64,000 nt of DNA from Marinobacter salsuginis (GCF_009617755.1 NZ_BGZH01000001.1:1426001-1490000); one strand, 5' to 3'; counted from the first letter of the stretch, positions 1 to 9,255 are shown. A program made the numbers and translations. Notes: generated from the letters alone by a model not told the origin.

Positions 1-3000
1 TTTGAGTCGGTCCAGCGCCTGAGCCAGAACAACTTCAGCAACAGCGGCGTGTTCCTGGAAAAGTTCGTGGAACATGCCCGCCATGTGGAAGTGCAGCTCT
101 TCGGCAATGGCGAAGGTCAGGTCCTGGCCCTGGGCGAGCGGGATTGCTCCGCCCAACGTCGCAATCAGAAGGTGATTGAAGAAGCTCCGGCACCCGGACT
201 CACCGAGGACGTCCGCTCCCGCATGCACGCAACTGCCCGTCAGCTGGGCGAGAGCATTGCCTACCGCAGCGCTGGCACCGTTGAATTCATCTATGACCCG
301 GACACCACCGAATTCTATTTCCTGGAAGTAAACACCCGCTTACAGGTGGAGCATGGTGTGACCGAGCAGGTGTATGGCGTGGACCTGGTTCGCTGGATGG
401 TGGAACTGGGCGCCGGCACTCTGCCCGACCTTTCCGAACTGGGCAGCAAGCTTGTGCCTTCCGGCCACGCTATCCAGGCCCGGATCTATGCGGAAGACCC
501 CAACAAGGATTTCCAGCCCGGGGCCGGTTTGCTCACCAATGTGGCCTGGCCCAACGAGGGTGGCCTGCGAATAGACACCTGGATCCAACCGGGTACGGAC
601 GTCTCGCCGCTCTACGATCCCATGCTCGCCAAGGTGATCGTGCATGAGGCCGATCGCGAATCGGCCCGCCAGCGGCTGATGCAAGCCCTGGATAACAGCC
701 AGCTCTATGGTATCGAGACCAATCTCAAGTATGTGCGCCAGGTTCTAGACGACCCACTCTTCGCCGAGGGGCGACTGTTCACCCGTACCCTGAACGAATT
801 CCATTATCAGCCAGCCACGGTGGATGTGGTCAGCGGCGGCACTCTGACCACCGTTCAGGACTACCCCGGTCGCATCGGCTACTGGGAAGTCGGCGTGCCT
901 CCGTCGGGTCCTTTCGACAGCTATTCCTTCCGTCTGGGTAACCGACTGCTGGGCAATCCCGAAGGGGCTCCGGGCCTGGAAATCACCCTTAAGGGACCCG
1001 TGCTCACGTTCAACCGCGCCACCCAGATTGCGCTGACGGGCGCCCAACTGGACGCGACCCTGAACGATGAACCGGTGGCGTTCTGGCAGGTGATCAACGT
1101 GCCCGCCGGCGCTACCCTGAAGCTGGGCGCCACCACGGCGGACGGCGCCCGGGCCTACGTATTGTTCCGCGGTGGACTGGACTGCCCTGAATACCTGACC
1201 TCCTGCAGCACCTTTACGCTTGGCCAGTTCGGCGGCCATTGCGGCCGCGCCCTGCGAGCGGGCGATGTGCTGGCCCTGGCGGATTGCGAGCGAACCGGCC
1301 TGACCGCCCTGCCTGCCGAACTGAAACCAACCATCGGCAAGACCTGGAAGCTTCACGTCACCTATGGGCCCCATGGCGCGCCGGATTACTTTACCGACGA
1401 AGACATCAATACCTTCTTCGCCAGCGACTGGGAGATCCACTACAACTCCAGCCGCACCGGCGTGCGGTTGATTGGCCCGAAACCCCAGTGGGCCCGCAGT
1501 GACGGTGGCGAAGCCGGCATGCACCCGTCCAACATCCACGATAACGCCTACGCTGTGGGCAGCGTGGACTTCACCGGCGATATGCCGGTTATTCTGGGGC
1601 CCGATGGCCCCAGTCTGGGCGGTTTTGTCTGCCCGGTAACCGTCATCAGCGCGGATCTCTGGAAGCTGGGCCAACTGAAGGCCGGGGACAAAGTTCAATT
1701 CGTTCCCGTAAGCCAGGATCAGGCCGTGGCCCTGCGCGAAGCGCTGGACGAATCCGTGGCAACACTGACCCCGGCGACAGCTCACATCACACCCATCAAG
1801 CCAACCACGCCGATCCTGGCGTCGCTCGGCACCGACGAACACGAGACCGGTGTAGTCTACCGGGCCGCCGGCGACAATTATGTGCTGGTGGAATACGGCC
1901 CTATGGAGCTGGATATCCGTCTGCGTTTCCGCGCCCATGCCCTGATGCTCTGGCTGCGCGAGCGGAATCACGATGCCATTCTGGAGCTGACACCCGGTAT
2001 TCGCTCTCTGCAGGTGCACTACGACAGCCAGAAACTCGGCCAGAGCCGTCTTCTCGATCTTCTGATCAGCGCCGAAAAGGAACTGGAAAAACAGCCCGAG
2101 TGGGATGTGCCCGCACGCATCGTGCACTTGCCCCTGTCCTGGGACGACGAGGCCTGCCAGACCGCCATTGCGAAATACATGCAGTCGGTGCGCAAGGATG
2201 CTCCCTGGTGCCCGAGCAACCTGGAGTTCATCCGACGCATCAACGGGCTGGACAGCATCGACGAGGTGAAAAAGACGCTTTTCGAGGCGAGCTACCTGGT
2301 GATGGGTTTGGGCGACGTCTACCTGGGCGCACCGGTCGCCACCCCGCTGGACCCCCGGCACCGGCTGGTGACCACCAAATACAATCCCGCCCGGACCTGG
2401 ACCGCGGAAAACTCCGTGGGCATTGGCGGCGCCTACCTGTGCATCTACGGCATGGAAGGGCCGGGCGGCTACCAGTTCGTTGGCCGCACCCTGCAGATGT
2501 GGAACCGGTACCGCACCACCGAGCTGTTCGAAGCTGGCAAGCCCTGGCTGCTCCGGTTCTTCGATCAGGTGCGCTTCTACGAAGTCAGTGCCGAAGAACT
2601 GCAGCAGATCCGGCGGGACTTTCCCAACGGCGATTACCCGATAAAAGTCGAGGAAACCCGTTTCAACCTGAAGGACTACGAGCAGTTTCTGGCGAACAAC
2701 AACAACGAAATCCAGAGCTTCACCGCCAGGCGCAAACAGGCCTTCGATGAAGAGCTGCAGCGCTGGATTGAGTCGGGCCAGATCAATTTCAGTTCCGAAG
2801 CACCGATCGAGGACACCGGCGAAGACGACATTGCCAACCTGCCAGCAGGCCAGCACGCGGTGGAAAGCCACGTAGCCGGCAACCTCTGGGAGTGCCTGGT
2901 GCAACCCGGCGATACCATCGATGCCCAGCGGCCGGTAGCGGTTATCGAATCCATGAAGATGGAAATCGAGTTACTGAGCCCCGTAACCGGACGCGTAGTG

Positions 3001-3075
3001 GACGTGCGTCGGGAAGCGGGACAGGCGGTCTCGCCCGGAACCCCGGTCGTGATCGTCGAAGAGATTACCGAGTAA
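1..3075 (+). CDS. Urea/guanidine carboxylase, 5'-truncated by window edge
   Basis: Biotin-dependent carboxylase that would carboxylate urea or guanidine with ATP and bicarbonate. The frame is open from base 1, so the start lies outside; 1024 residues are visible of the roughly 1200 usual. Visible order: rest of the ATP-grasp biotin carboxylase with the EVNTRLQVEH motif near residue 108, biotin-carboxylase C-terminal domain, KipA-like (AHS2) carboxyltransferase half (about 270-560), KipI-like (AHS1) half (about 610-830), and a C-terminal biotinyl domain with ESMKMEIE, the biotin lysine being residue 986. No allophanate hydrolase domain is fused. The binding-protein gene follows after 70 bases. 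A guanidine-I riboswitch 10 kb downstream, on genes of the same transporter type, favours guanidine as substrate, but the substrate cannot be read with certainty from the visible residues. Deiminase and allophanate hydrolase partners would be expected upstream, outside the window. Confidence 0.93.
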   Translation, partial: FESVQRLSQNNFSNSGVFLEKFVEHARHVEVQLFGNGEGQVLALGERDCSAQRRNQKVIEEAPAPGLTEDVRSRMHATARQLGESIAYRSAGTVEFIYDPDTTEFYFLEVNTRLQVEHGVTEQVYGVDLVRWMVELGAGTLPDLSELGSKLVPSGHAIQARIYAEDPNKDFQPGAGLLTNVAWPNEGGLRIDTWIQPGTDVSPLYDPMLAKVIVHEADRESARQRLMQALDNSQLYGIETNLKYVRQVLDDPLFAEGRLFTRTLNEFHYQPATVDVVSGGTLTTVQDYPGRIGYWEVGVPPSGPFDSYSFRLGNRLLGNPEGAPGLEITLKGPVLTFNRATQIALTGAQLDATLNDEPVAFWQVINVPAGATLKLGATTADGARAYVLFRGGLDCPEYLTSCSTFTLGQFGGHCGRALRAGDVLALADCERTGLTALPAELKPTIGKTWKLHVTYGPHGAPDYFTDEDINTFFASDWEIHYNSSRTGVRLIGPKPQWARSDGGEAGMHPSNIHDNAYAVGSVDFTGDMPVILGPDGPSLGGFVCPVTVISADLWKLGQLKAGDKVQFVPVSQDQAVALREALDESVATLTPATAHITPIKPTTPILASLGTDEHETGVVYRAAGDNYVLVEYGPMELDIRLRFRAHALMLWLRERNHDAILELTPGIRSLQVHYDSQKLGQSRLLDLLISAEKELEKQPEWDVPARIVHLPLSWDDEACQTAIAKYMQSVRKDAPWCPSNLEFIRRINGLDSIDEVKKTLFEASYLVMGLGDVYLGAPVATPLDPRHRLVTTKYNPARTWTAENSVGIGGAYLCIYGMEGPGGYQFVGRTLQMWNRYRTTELFEAGKPWLLRFFDQVRFYEVSAEELQQIRRDFPNGDYPIKVEETRFNLKDYEQFLANNNNEIQSFTARRKQAFDEELQRWIESGQINFSSEAPIEDTGEDDIANLPAGQHAVESHVAGNLWECLVQPGDTIDAQRPVAVIESMKMEIELLSPVTGRVVDVRREAGQAVSPGTPVVIVEEITE

Positions 3076-3145
3076 TGCCAGCAACCCAAAAAAACTGAAG
3101 AAAGACCAAACCTGCAAACACGGGCAAAGCCCGAGGAGAGACACC

Positions 3146-4222
3146 ATGACTACACGCGACATCACCAAACGCCTGGCGGCCGGTCTGTTCACGGCCTCCC
3201 TGGGACTGGGATCCATGGGAGCAATGGCCCAGGAAAAGGATTCCTTCAGCATCGCCTGGACCATCTACGCCGGGTGGGTGCCCTGGCAGTATGCCGAGGA
3301 CTACGGAATCATGAAGAAGTGGGCGGACAAGTATGATATCGAAGTGGATATCGTGCAGGTGAACGACTACATCGAGTCTATCAACCAGTACACCGCCGGC
3401 CAGTTTGACGGCGTAGTCGCCACCAGCATGGACGGCCTGTCAATACCGGCCGCTTCCGGCGTGGACACGACTGCACTTATCGTGGGCGACTACTCCAACG
3501 GCAACGACGGCCTCGTATCCAAAGATGCGAAGACCATCGAAGAGCTGGAGGGTGAAACCGTTCACCTGGTTGAGCTGTCCGTATCGCACTACCTTCTGGC
3601 ACGAGCACTGGCGAGCGTTGGTCTCGAAGAGCGTGATCTGAGCGTGGTGAACATTTCCGATGCCGACTTGGTTTCCGCGTTCCAGACCGACGATGTCCGC
3701 CATGTGGCTACCTGGAACCCGCTGCTGGCCGAAGTGGAAGCCTACCCGGGTGCGACCAAACTGTTCGATTCCAGCCAGATTCCCGGCCACATCAAGGATC
3801 TGACCTTGGTGAACACGGAAACCCTGGCCGACAACCCGAAGCTGGGCAAGGCGCTTGTGGGTGCCTGGTACGAAACCATGAGCATCCTCGCCTCCGATAG
3901 TGAAGAAGGTCAGGAAGCGCGAGCATTTCTCGGCGAGCTCTCCGGTACCGACCAGGCCGGCTACGAAGCACAGCTCGCGGGCATGAAAATGTTCTGGGAA
4001 CCACAGATGTCGGTGGACTTTATTAACAGCAATGAAGCCCTGGACGCGATGGACAGCGTTCGTCAGTTCTCTTTCGAGAAGGGACTGCTTGGGCAGGGTG
4101 CGATGAGTCCGGACTTCGTCGGCATCGAGTTTCCCGATGGCTCTATCATGGGTGACACCGGAAATGTGAAGCTTCGGTTTAACGACAGCTACATGCAGAT
4201 GGCGGCAGACGGGGAGATCTGA
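3146..4222 (+). CDS. ABC transporter periplasmic binding protein, carboxylase-associated
   Basis: Solute-binding protein of the NMT1/SsuA/TauA fold, 358 residues, with a Sec signal peptide (KRLAAGLFTASLGLGSMGAMAQ, cleavage likely after AMA). It should capture the carboxylase substrate (guanidine or urea) in the periplasm. The start has a clear GAGGAGAGA ribosome site seven bases upstream. It lies 70 bases behind the carboxylase on the same strand, the usual placement of this binding-protein family. No permease or ATPase follows: a terminator and a TetR gene come next, and the only permease/ATPase pair of the matching type is at 13.1-14.7 kb behind the guanidine-I riboswitch. That these parts form one transporter is inference. 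Confidence 0.88.
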   Translation: MTTRDITKRLAAGLFTASLGLGSMGAMAQEKDSFSIAWTIYAGWVPWQYAEDYGIMKKWADKYDIEVDIVQVNDYIESINQYTAGQFDGVVATSMDGLSIPAASGVDTTALIVGDYSNGNDGLVSKDAKTIEELEGETVHLVELSVSHYLLARALASVGLEERDLSVVNISDADLVSAFQTDDVRHVATWNPLLAEVEAYPGATKLFDSSQIPGHIKDLTLVNTETLADNPKLGKALVGAWYETMSILASDSEEGQEARAFLGELSGTDQAGYEAQLAGMKMFWEPQMSVDFINSNEALDAMDSVRQFSFEKGLLGQGAMSPDFVGIEFPDGSIMGDTGNVKLRFNDSYMQMAADGEI

Positions 4223-4252
4223 ACGATCATCCGCTAAAACTCTGCTAGGATC

Positions 4253-4278
4253 GGGCACGATTAGTCGTGCCCTTTTTT
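4253..4278 (+). terminator. Intrinsic terminator after the carboxylase/binding-protein operon
   Basis: Perfect 8-bp stem GGGCACGA/TCGTGCCC (4253-4260 with 4265-4272), loop TTAG, followed by six T. It begins 30 bases after the binding-protein stop codon, so the carboxylase operon probably ends here. Confidence 0.9.
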
Positions 4279-4315
4279 GTGGGCTTGGGAGCATGGTTGG
4301 GGGCTAATGACTTAT

Positions 4316-4368
4316 CCAAAACACGCTCCTTGCGGCACATCCATGTGGCGCTTGGGCTCCGCCCCCTT
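4316..4368 (+). repeat. Partial copy of the intergenic inverted-repeat element (copy A)
   Basis: The stretch shares CCAAAACACGCT, then CACATCCATGTG, then CGCTTGG(G)CTCCGCCCC with the complete copies near 55.9 and 59.8 kb. The flanking left arm (ending in TTATCCAAAAC) has no complementary right arm downstream, so this copy looks truncated. It sits between the terminator at 4253-4278 and the TetR start codon and does not encode protein. Confidence 0.7.
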
Positions 4369-4398
4369 ACCCTAAAAAAAGCCTCGAGAAAGAGATTT

Positions 4399-5013
4399 AT
4401 GCGTCGTACCAAGGAAGATGCTGAGAAAACTCGTCAAACTGTCCTGGAAGCAGCTTTAAAGCTGTTCAGTCGAGATGGATATTCCCTTACCACCTTGAGC
4501 CGTATTGCCACAGAGGCCGGCTGCAGCCGTGGGCCGATCTACTGGCATTTCGAGAACAAGGACGATCTGTACGAGGCCGTACTTGCCTACTCCCAGGAAC
4601 CTCTGGAAGCACTGGTTGCGGAGTGTTCTGGGATGCGGGAAACGCCCATTGAGGCCATGGACCATTTCATCGAGCGCTGGCTGGGCCTGCTGGCCAATGA
4701 TCGTAAATATCGCCAGTCGTTCGAGATTCTGCTGAACAAGACCGAACTGACCGATGCCATGAGCCGGACTCTGAAGCGGGAGCGCGCGTTGACCAGGTCG
4801 ATTATTGCGATGTTCCGGGATCTGGTGGGCCAGGCTGCTGAACGGGGTATGCTTTCCACTCAGGAAAACCCGGAGGATCTTGGGTTGCTGAGTTACACCT
4901 ATCTAATGGGCATTACCCAGACCTGGCTGTTTGCACCAAAGCTGTTTTCGCTGAAACAGCAAACACCCTTTTTTCAACGCCAGTTCTGGCGACTACTGGG
5001 CAAGTCGAGTTAG
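4399..5013 (+). CDS. TetR/AcrR-family transcriptional regulator
   Basis: A 204-residue repressor of the AcrR/TtgR/MtrR type. The N-terminal helix-turn-helix (about residues 10-55) contains the family hallmark LFSRDGYSLTTLSRIATEAG followed by IYWHFENKDDL; the C-terminal part is an all-helical ligand-binding domain. Upstream in-frame codons would translate the repeat element, so the ATG at 4399, behind GAGAAAGAG, is the likely start. Proteins of this subfamily usually control efflux pumps, but no pump gene lies nearby, so the target is unknown. It is separated from the carboxylase operon by a terminator. Confidence 0.88.
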   Translation: MRRTKEDAEKTRQTVLEAALKLFSRDGYSLTTLSRIATEAGCSRGPIYWHFENKDDLYEAVLAYSQEPLEALVAECSGMRETPIEAMDHFIERWLGLLANDRKYRQSFEILLNKTELTDAMSRTLKRERALTRSIIAMFRDLVGQAAERGMLSTQENPEDLGLLSYTYLMGITQTWLFAPKLFSLKQQTPFFQRQFWRLLGKSS

Positions 5014-5189
5014 ATGACCAGCCCTGACGCTTTGGCTGTGCAAGGGCTTGGAAATCGGGAAATTTTACCTTTTTTCACGTTTTAAGGTTTCTGGGTCGGC
5101 TAAGATCAAGCCAGCCGAGCTGCATCTTTTATTTTTGATAAAAAGCTGCGGCCTCAGATAGCGCCCATTCTGGTCAGGACCCTGGGGTA

Positions 5190-6308
5190 ATGAAAACAAC
5201 AACACTTGAACTGCAAAGTGAGCATTCGCTGATCCAATCGCTTTACGGCGCCCTGACCGACCAGGAAGGTTTTCACGGGTTTCTGGAAAAGCTGGTAAAC
5301 CTGATCAATGGCTGCGCTGCTCAACTGCTCGTTGTGCGCAAGCATCCCTTGCAGATGGATCACCTGTGGTACCACGGCCTCTCCGATGAGTTCCTGGGCT
5401 GGTACCTTGAAAACAACATGATTGCCCAGGATGTGGTCACCAATCAGGCCATTAAACAGCCCCCCGGTCTGTTTCAGTCCGCCCTGCCATTGCTCCCGGA
5501 TTTCCAGCCTGGCGAAGACTATTCCAAGTGGGAAAATGATCAGGATATGCTGGACTCAGCCTGGCTGGTCGTGGATAGCACCCCGACACATACCTTCCTG
5601 TTAACTATCCAGCGTACAGTCGCTCAGGGGCCATATCAGGAATCAGAGCTACAATCCCTCAACCGTTTGGTCCCGCACATCCGACAGGCCGTATTGCTGT
5701 ATCGGCAACTGGAATCACACAGCAAAGCGGCCTCCTCACTGGCTTCCGTGATTGAAGTATTGCCCGATGCCACTTTTGTACTCGACAGTCTTGCTACCGT
5801 TCTGTACTCCAACAAAGCAGCCCGCAACCTGATTCAACGGGAACGCTGCCTGGGCATCCGTCATGATCGATTCAGCTTCGCAGAGAAAGACTTGCACTCG
5901 GCGTTCTTCCGGGCGTCTGCCCAAGTGGTTCGCTCAAGCATGGGCAAGGAAAACTATTCCTCTGAGACGCTCTTTCTCAAACGAGAGGGCCGGACTCCAC
6001 TGCTTTTTGTGCTACGTCCGATTGAAAGCAGTGAATTGCTCGCCGGGGGCGCTCTGGTCACCGTGTACGACCCCGAGAATCGAGTCCTACCGAGTGCAGA
6101 GCACATCGCTGCCTATTTCAATCTGACTCCCGCCGAGGCCCAGGTCTGCGAACACCTGGTTGCAGGGATTGACCCCCAGGGGTGTGCGGACCAGCTTGGA
6201 CGCAGCGTCGCTACCGTACGTTCGCAGCTAAAACAGATATTTCAGAAGACCGGCTGTTCGCGGCAGGGGGAGCTGATCAGCCGGTTACTGGCGGCCTTGT
6301 TACGCTGA
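5190..6308 (+). CDS. PAS-containing LuxR-type transcriptional regulator
   Basis: A 372-residue regulator without a receiver domain. The C-terminal 60 residues form a LuxR/GerE helix-turn-helix (LTPAEAQVCEHLVAG ... SVATVRSQLKQIFQKTG). The middle (about 185-290) resembles a PAS fold (VIEVLPDATFVLDSLATVLYSN). The N-terminal 170 residues are of unknown fold and may hold a second sensory module. The protein is predicted to be cytoplasmic. A lipoprotein gene follows after 250 bases on the same strand and is a candidate target; this is inferred from adjacency only. The ATG at 5190 lies behind a weak purine stretch (CCTGGGGTA). Confidence 0.82.
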   Translation: MKTTTLELQSEHSLIQSLYGALTDQEGFHGFLEKLVNLINGCAAQLLVVRKHPLQMDHLWYHGLSDEFLGWYLENNMIAQDVVTNQAIKQPPGLFQSALPLLPDFQPGEDYSKWENDQDMLDSAWLVVDSTPTHTFLLTIQRTVAQGPYQESELQSLNRLVPHIRQAVLLYRQLESHSKAASSLASVIEVLPDATFVLDSLATVLYSNKAARNLIQRERCLGIRHDRFSFAEKDLHSAFFRASAQVVRSSMGKENYSSETLFLKREGRTPLLFVLRPIESSELLAGGALVTVYDPENRVLPSAEHIAAYFNLTPAEAQVCEHLVAGIDPQGCADQLGRSVATVRSQLKQIFQKTGCSRQGELISRLLAALLR

Positions 6309-6558
6309 TCCCTGATCCTTGCGACAAATTTTTCAGAAGCTCCCAGGTTTTTTTTCGTTTTTACGACTTCGAAACAAACAATTACAAATCCGAAAAAGCT
6401 ATTCGCTTAAAGCAGTTACCAGCCTCCTGATGCAATGAAATCTCCTGCGAACGTCGCCGCGCCAGACGTATCACCCAAATGGGGTATGTATTGATATAAA
6501 CCCGATGCTAGTTTCCCGATTACCCAATCAATCTGATATTCATCAAAAAGGTGTGGTT

Positions 6559-8259
6559 ATGGGAAAGTTCAAGAAGTTGACTCTGGCGACGGCCATTTCC
6601 TCTGCGTTCGTTCTTACCGGTTGTGGTGGTAGCAGCGGCGGTTCTTCCAATGACAGCAACACGGGCGGCACCACCGCCACTGAAACGGGCATCTTCGTTG
6701 ACGCCGCAGTTGCCGGCATCAATTACACCACCTCACCAAGCGGCACATCCGGCCAAACCAACGCACTGGGCGAGTACAATTACGAAACCGGCGATACCGT
6801 GGTCTTCAGCATCGGCGGCATCGACCTGCCGGCCGTCGAAGCCACCGGCCGCATCACCCCGGCCGACATGGGTAGCGGTTCTACAGACTGGAGCTCTGAC
6901 CAGACCGTCGTGAACATCCTGCGCCTACTGCAGACCCTGGATTCCGATGGCGATGCCAGCAATGGCATTACCATTTCCGACGCTGTGCATACCGCTTTGC
7001 AGGATATGGATCTCGACCCCTCGCTCAGCGAGGCGGACTTCGAAACCCAGGCCAACACGGCCATCAACGCCACCGGCAAGACGCTGATTGCAACAGCAGA
7101 TGCGGTTGAACACTTCAAAAGCTCCCAATCCGGCGACCTGGTTGGCAGCTGGGTCTTTGAGGAAGCTAATGGCAACGTCAACGTCCTGACTTTCCTGAAT
7201 GACAGCGAATACCTGATTGCCCATTCCAAGGCTGATGACGGTGACCAGCGGGCCGCAAGTGCGGAGTACGGCACCTACACGTGGGACAGTGCCTCCGGTC
7301 AACTCGAGCTGACACTGATTGACGAGTCAGACCTCAGTGGCGGTCTGATCGACAACAATTCCCCCGCAGCCTGGACAATGCAACTGAGCGACGGCGCACT
7401 CATGCTGACGTCTGTCGGAGAAAGCGAAGAAGTCAGGTTTGAAGCAGTGCGTAATGCCCAGCAAAGCCTGATCGGTAGCTGGTACCTGGGCGAAGGTTTT
7501 AACGAACAGAAGCAAATCGATCGTCACAACGTGCTCACCATTCTTGATGACAGCAACTATGTTGTTGTCCACAATGACAATAGCGAGGTCTACGACGGCG
7601 ACGTCGTCGAGCCGGTTTCCTCAGAGTGGGGCACCTACAGCTTCGACGGTTCCACGTTTGCGGTAACCTCCGTGTCGGCGGAACTGGACGGCCCGGGAGG
7701 CCTGTTTGACGACCCGGCGAAAGACGACGGCGGAAATGGTTTCGTCGATGGTCCGGCAGAACTCCACCCGACAGGACAACTGACCCTTTCCGACAACCTT
7801 CCTGTTGCCGAAGGAGGCGAGCCATTCACCCTCCGTCGCCTGGGCCGTTATGCGGTCACGCTGAAGGACTTCGACGGCGACACCAAGCAGGTCTACGTCG
7901 AGGCCAGCGGCAACGACTTCATCGGTGGCGTTACCCAGACCCTCAGCTTTGCCGATATCGATGGCCGAACGCCAGCCGAGGCCGGCATCTACAACATGGA
8001 TGCTCCGGATAGCGCGACCATTGATCTGGTGCTGAACCAGGATGGCAGCGGTTACATGGACTTTGATGTCACTGGCGACCAAAACCAGATCGACAGCAAC
8101 GGTTGGTCCGTCCTGACTTCCGGCTCCCTCACCTACGTGGAGGGCGGCGCGGAATGGACCTACCTGCCGATTGAAGGTGACAGCCCCTACACCACGCTGG
8201 TGTACCAGGGCGACATGGATCTCATGTTCATCACGGAAGTGACCGAGGCCCCCCAGTAA
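6559..8259 (+). CDS. Surface or periplasmic lipoprotein with duplicated beta-rich domain
   Basis: A 566-residue lipoprotein: signal peptide with lipobox LTGC (lipidated Cys22), then a Gly/Ser/Thr linker. An acidic N-terminal domain (about 45-200) is followed by two related modules. The first begins LVGSWVFEEANGN and contains FLNDSEYLIAHS and EYGTYTWD; the second begins LIGSWYLGEGF and contains ILDDSNYVVVHN and EWGTYSFD. Each is about 100 residues and looks lipocalin-like or beta-barrel-like. A third beta-rich region closes the protein. The protein is strongly acidic, as is usual for exported proteins of marine bacteria. ATG 6559 is chosen because AAAAAGGTG precedes it and the lipoprotein signal starts there. 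The function is unknown; glycine after the lipidated cysteine suggests outer-membrane sorting. Confidence 0.8.
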   Translation: MGKFKKLTLATAISSAFVLTGCGGSSGGSSNDSNTGGTTATETGIFVDAAVAGINYTTSPSGTSGQTNALGEYNYETGDTVVFSIGGIDLPAVEATGRITPADMGSGSTDWSSDQTVVNILRLLQTLDSDGDASNGITISDAVHTALQDMDLDPSLSEADFETQANTAINATGKTLIATADAVEHFKSSQSGDLVGSWVFEEANGNVNVLTFLNDSEYLIAHSKADDGDQRAASAEYGTYTWDSASGQLELTLIDESDLSGGLIDNNSPAAWTMQLSDGALMLTSVGESEEVRFEAVRNAQQSLIGSWYLGEGFNEQKQIDRHNVLTILDDSNYVVVHNDNSEVYDGDVVEPVSSEWGTYSFDGSTFAVTSVSAELDGPGGLFDDPAKDDGGNGFVDGPAELHPTGQLTLSDNLPVAEGGEPFTLRRLGRYAVTLKDFDGDTKQVYVEASGNDFIGGVTQTLSFADIDGRTPAEAGIYNMDAPDSATIDLVLNQDGSGYMDFDVTGDQNQIDSNGWSVLTSGSLTYVEGGAEWTYLPIEGDSPYTTLVYQGDMDLMFITEVTEAPQ

Positions 8260-8281
8260 AGCAGGAATCTTCTGCCCAATC

Positions 8282-8345
8282 AGAGCCCGTAACGTGGGCT
8301 CTCGAATGACTGAGGAACCCCGGTTTTCCGGGGTTCGCTTTGTTT
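8282..8345 (+). terminator. Double hairpin terminator after the lipoprotein gene
   Basis: There are two consecutive stems: AGAGCCC/GGGCTCT (8282-8288 with 8296-8302), then a 9-bp GAACCCCGG/CCGGGGTTC stem (8315-8323 with 8328-8336) followed by GCTTTGTTT. The second fits an intrinsic terminator. It lies between the convergent lipoprotein and Ada-like genes and could serve both. Confidence 0.75.
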
Positions 8346-8361
8346 GGCGTTACGCTCACGA

Positions 8362-9255
8362 TTACGAACCTTGGCACTCTCTTTCAAGTAATTTCCGTTT
8401 GCGATCCAGCCCCCAGCGGTAACCGCCCAGGGAGCCGTCACTGCGCAACACACGATGGCAGGGAATCAGCACGGCGATGCGATTGCGACCGCAAGCCGAG
8501 GCCACAGCCCGAACGGCTTTGGGCTCACCCAGTCGCCTTGCCAGTTCCGTATAACTCACGACCTCGCCCTCGCGAACGCTCAAAAGAAGCTTCCAGACCC
8601 GTGTCTGGAAAGCAGTGCCACGGATATCCAGAGGAACCTCCGGGCGAGGCGTGTTCTGGCTGAGGTGGTCGTCCAGGGCGACAATCCAGGCATCCAGTTC
8701 TGGTGACATCTTTGCCTCGGAGGGGGAGAGTCGTGCCTTCGGGAATTCCTGTTTTAGCTGCTCTCGCAGGGCCACCTCGTCGTCCCCGAATTCGGCAAAA
8801 CATACACCTTGATCAGTGGCGGCCATCATCAACAAACCAAGTGAGGATTGCCGGCAGGCATAGGTAATGGTTTCACCCTCTCCCCCCTTGCCGTAACGGG
8901 ACGGCGGCATGCCGACCTGTCGGTCAGCCTTGCCATAGACGCGGCTGATCGAACCAAAACCGGCATCGTAGATTGCCTCAGTCACCGTTTGACCACGCTT
9001 CAGGCCCTGCTTGTAGAGGTTCAGGCGCAGCGCGTCCTGATAGGCCTTTGGCGAGACACCGAAGGCTTCCTTGAACACCCGCTGCACCCGCGATGGCGAC
9101 AACCCAGCGACAGCGCCGAGGTCGGCAAGGCTCAACGATTCATCTGGCCGGCTCTCGATGTATCTGGCCAGAGCAACCATTCGATCGGCAACAGGGATGG
9201 ATGATTCCGCCTCGCTATCTCTCTCGTCACGCATCGGGATTCGGGAACTTGCCAT
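8362..9255 (-). CDS. AraC-type HTH fused to O6-methylguanine-DNA methyltransferase (Ada C-terminal type)
   Basis: A 297-residue protein with an AraC-type DNA-binding domain (about 25-120; SLADLGAVAGLSPSRVQRVFKEAFG) followed by a methylguanine methyltransferase domain. The active-site motif PCHRV is present, with acceptor cysteine 266. It should remove methyl groups from O6-methylguanine irreversibly. The N-terminal zinc/phosphotriester domain of classical Ada, which carries the activating cysteine, is absent, so methylation-triggered activation would differ from Escherichia coli Ada. It is convergent with the lipoprotein gene and divergent from the aldolase gene. The start codon near 9255 is less certain than the domains. 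Confidence 0.9.
   Translation of the reverse strand: MASSRIPMRDERDSEAESSIPVADRMVALARYIESRPDESLSLADLGAVAGLSPSRVQRVFKEAFGVSPKAYQDALRLNLYKQGLKRGQTVTEAIYDAGFGSISRVYGKADRQVGMPPSRYGKGGEGETITYACRQSSLGLLMMAATDQGVCFAEFGDDEVALREQLKQEFPKARLSPSEAKMSPELDAWIVALDDHLSQNTPRPEVPLDIRGTAFQTRVWKLLLSVREGEVVSYTELARRLGEPKAVRAVASACGRNRIAVLIPCHRVLRSDGSLGGYRWGLDRKRKLLERECQGS

Noticed and set aside
745..2904. Long open frame (719 codons) on the minus strand
   Set aside because: It is antisense to the carboxylase and its translation lacks recognisable domains; GC-rich codon bias of the true gene opens this frame. The same applies to long antisense frames at 10225-11700, 18619-20091, 40504-42249 and 55979-57526.
3117..3142. 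Hairpin CGGGCAAAGCCCG with GAGGAGAGA resembling the 3' part of a guanidine-I aptamer before the binding-protein gene
   Set aside because: The other conserved blocks (CTAGGGTTCCG and CTGGTCCGAGAG) are absent and the gap is only 70 bases; it is more simply an intergenic hairpin plus ribosome site.
4267..4398. N-terminal extension of the TetR regulator
   Set aside because: It would translate terminator and repeat-element sequence; the family N-terminus starts at the ATG at 4399, which has a ribosome site.
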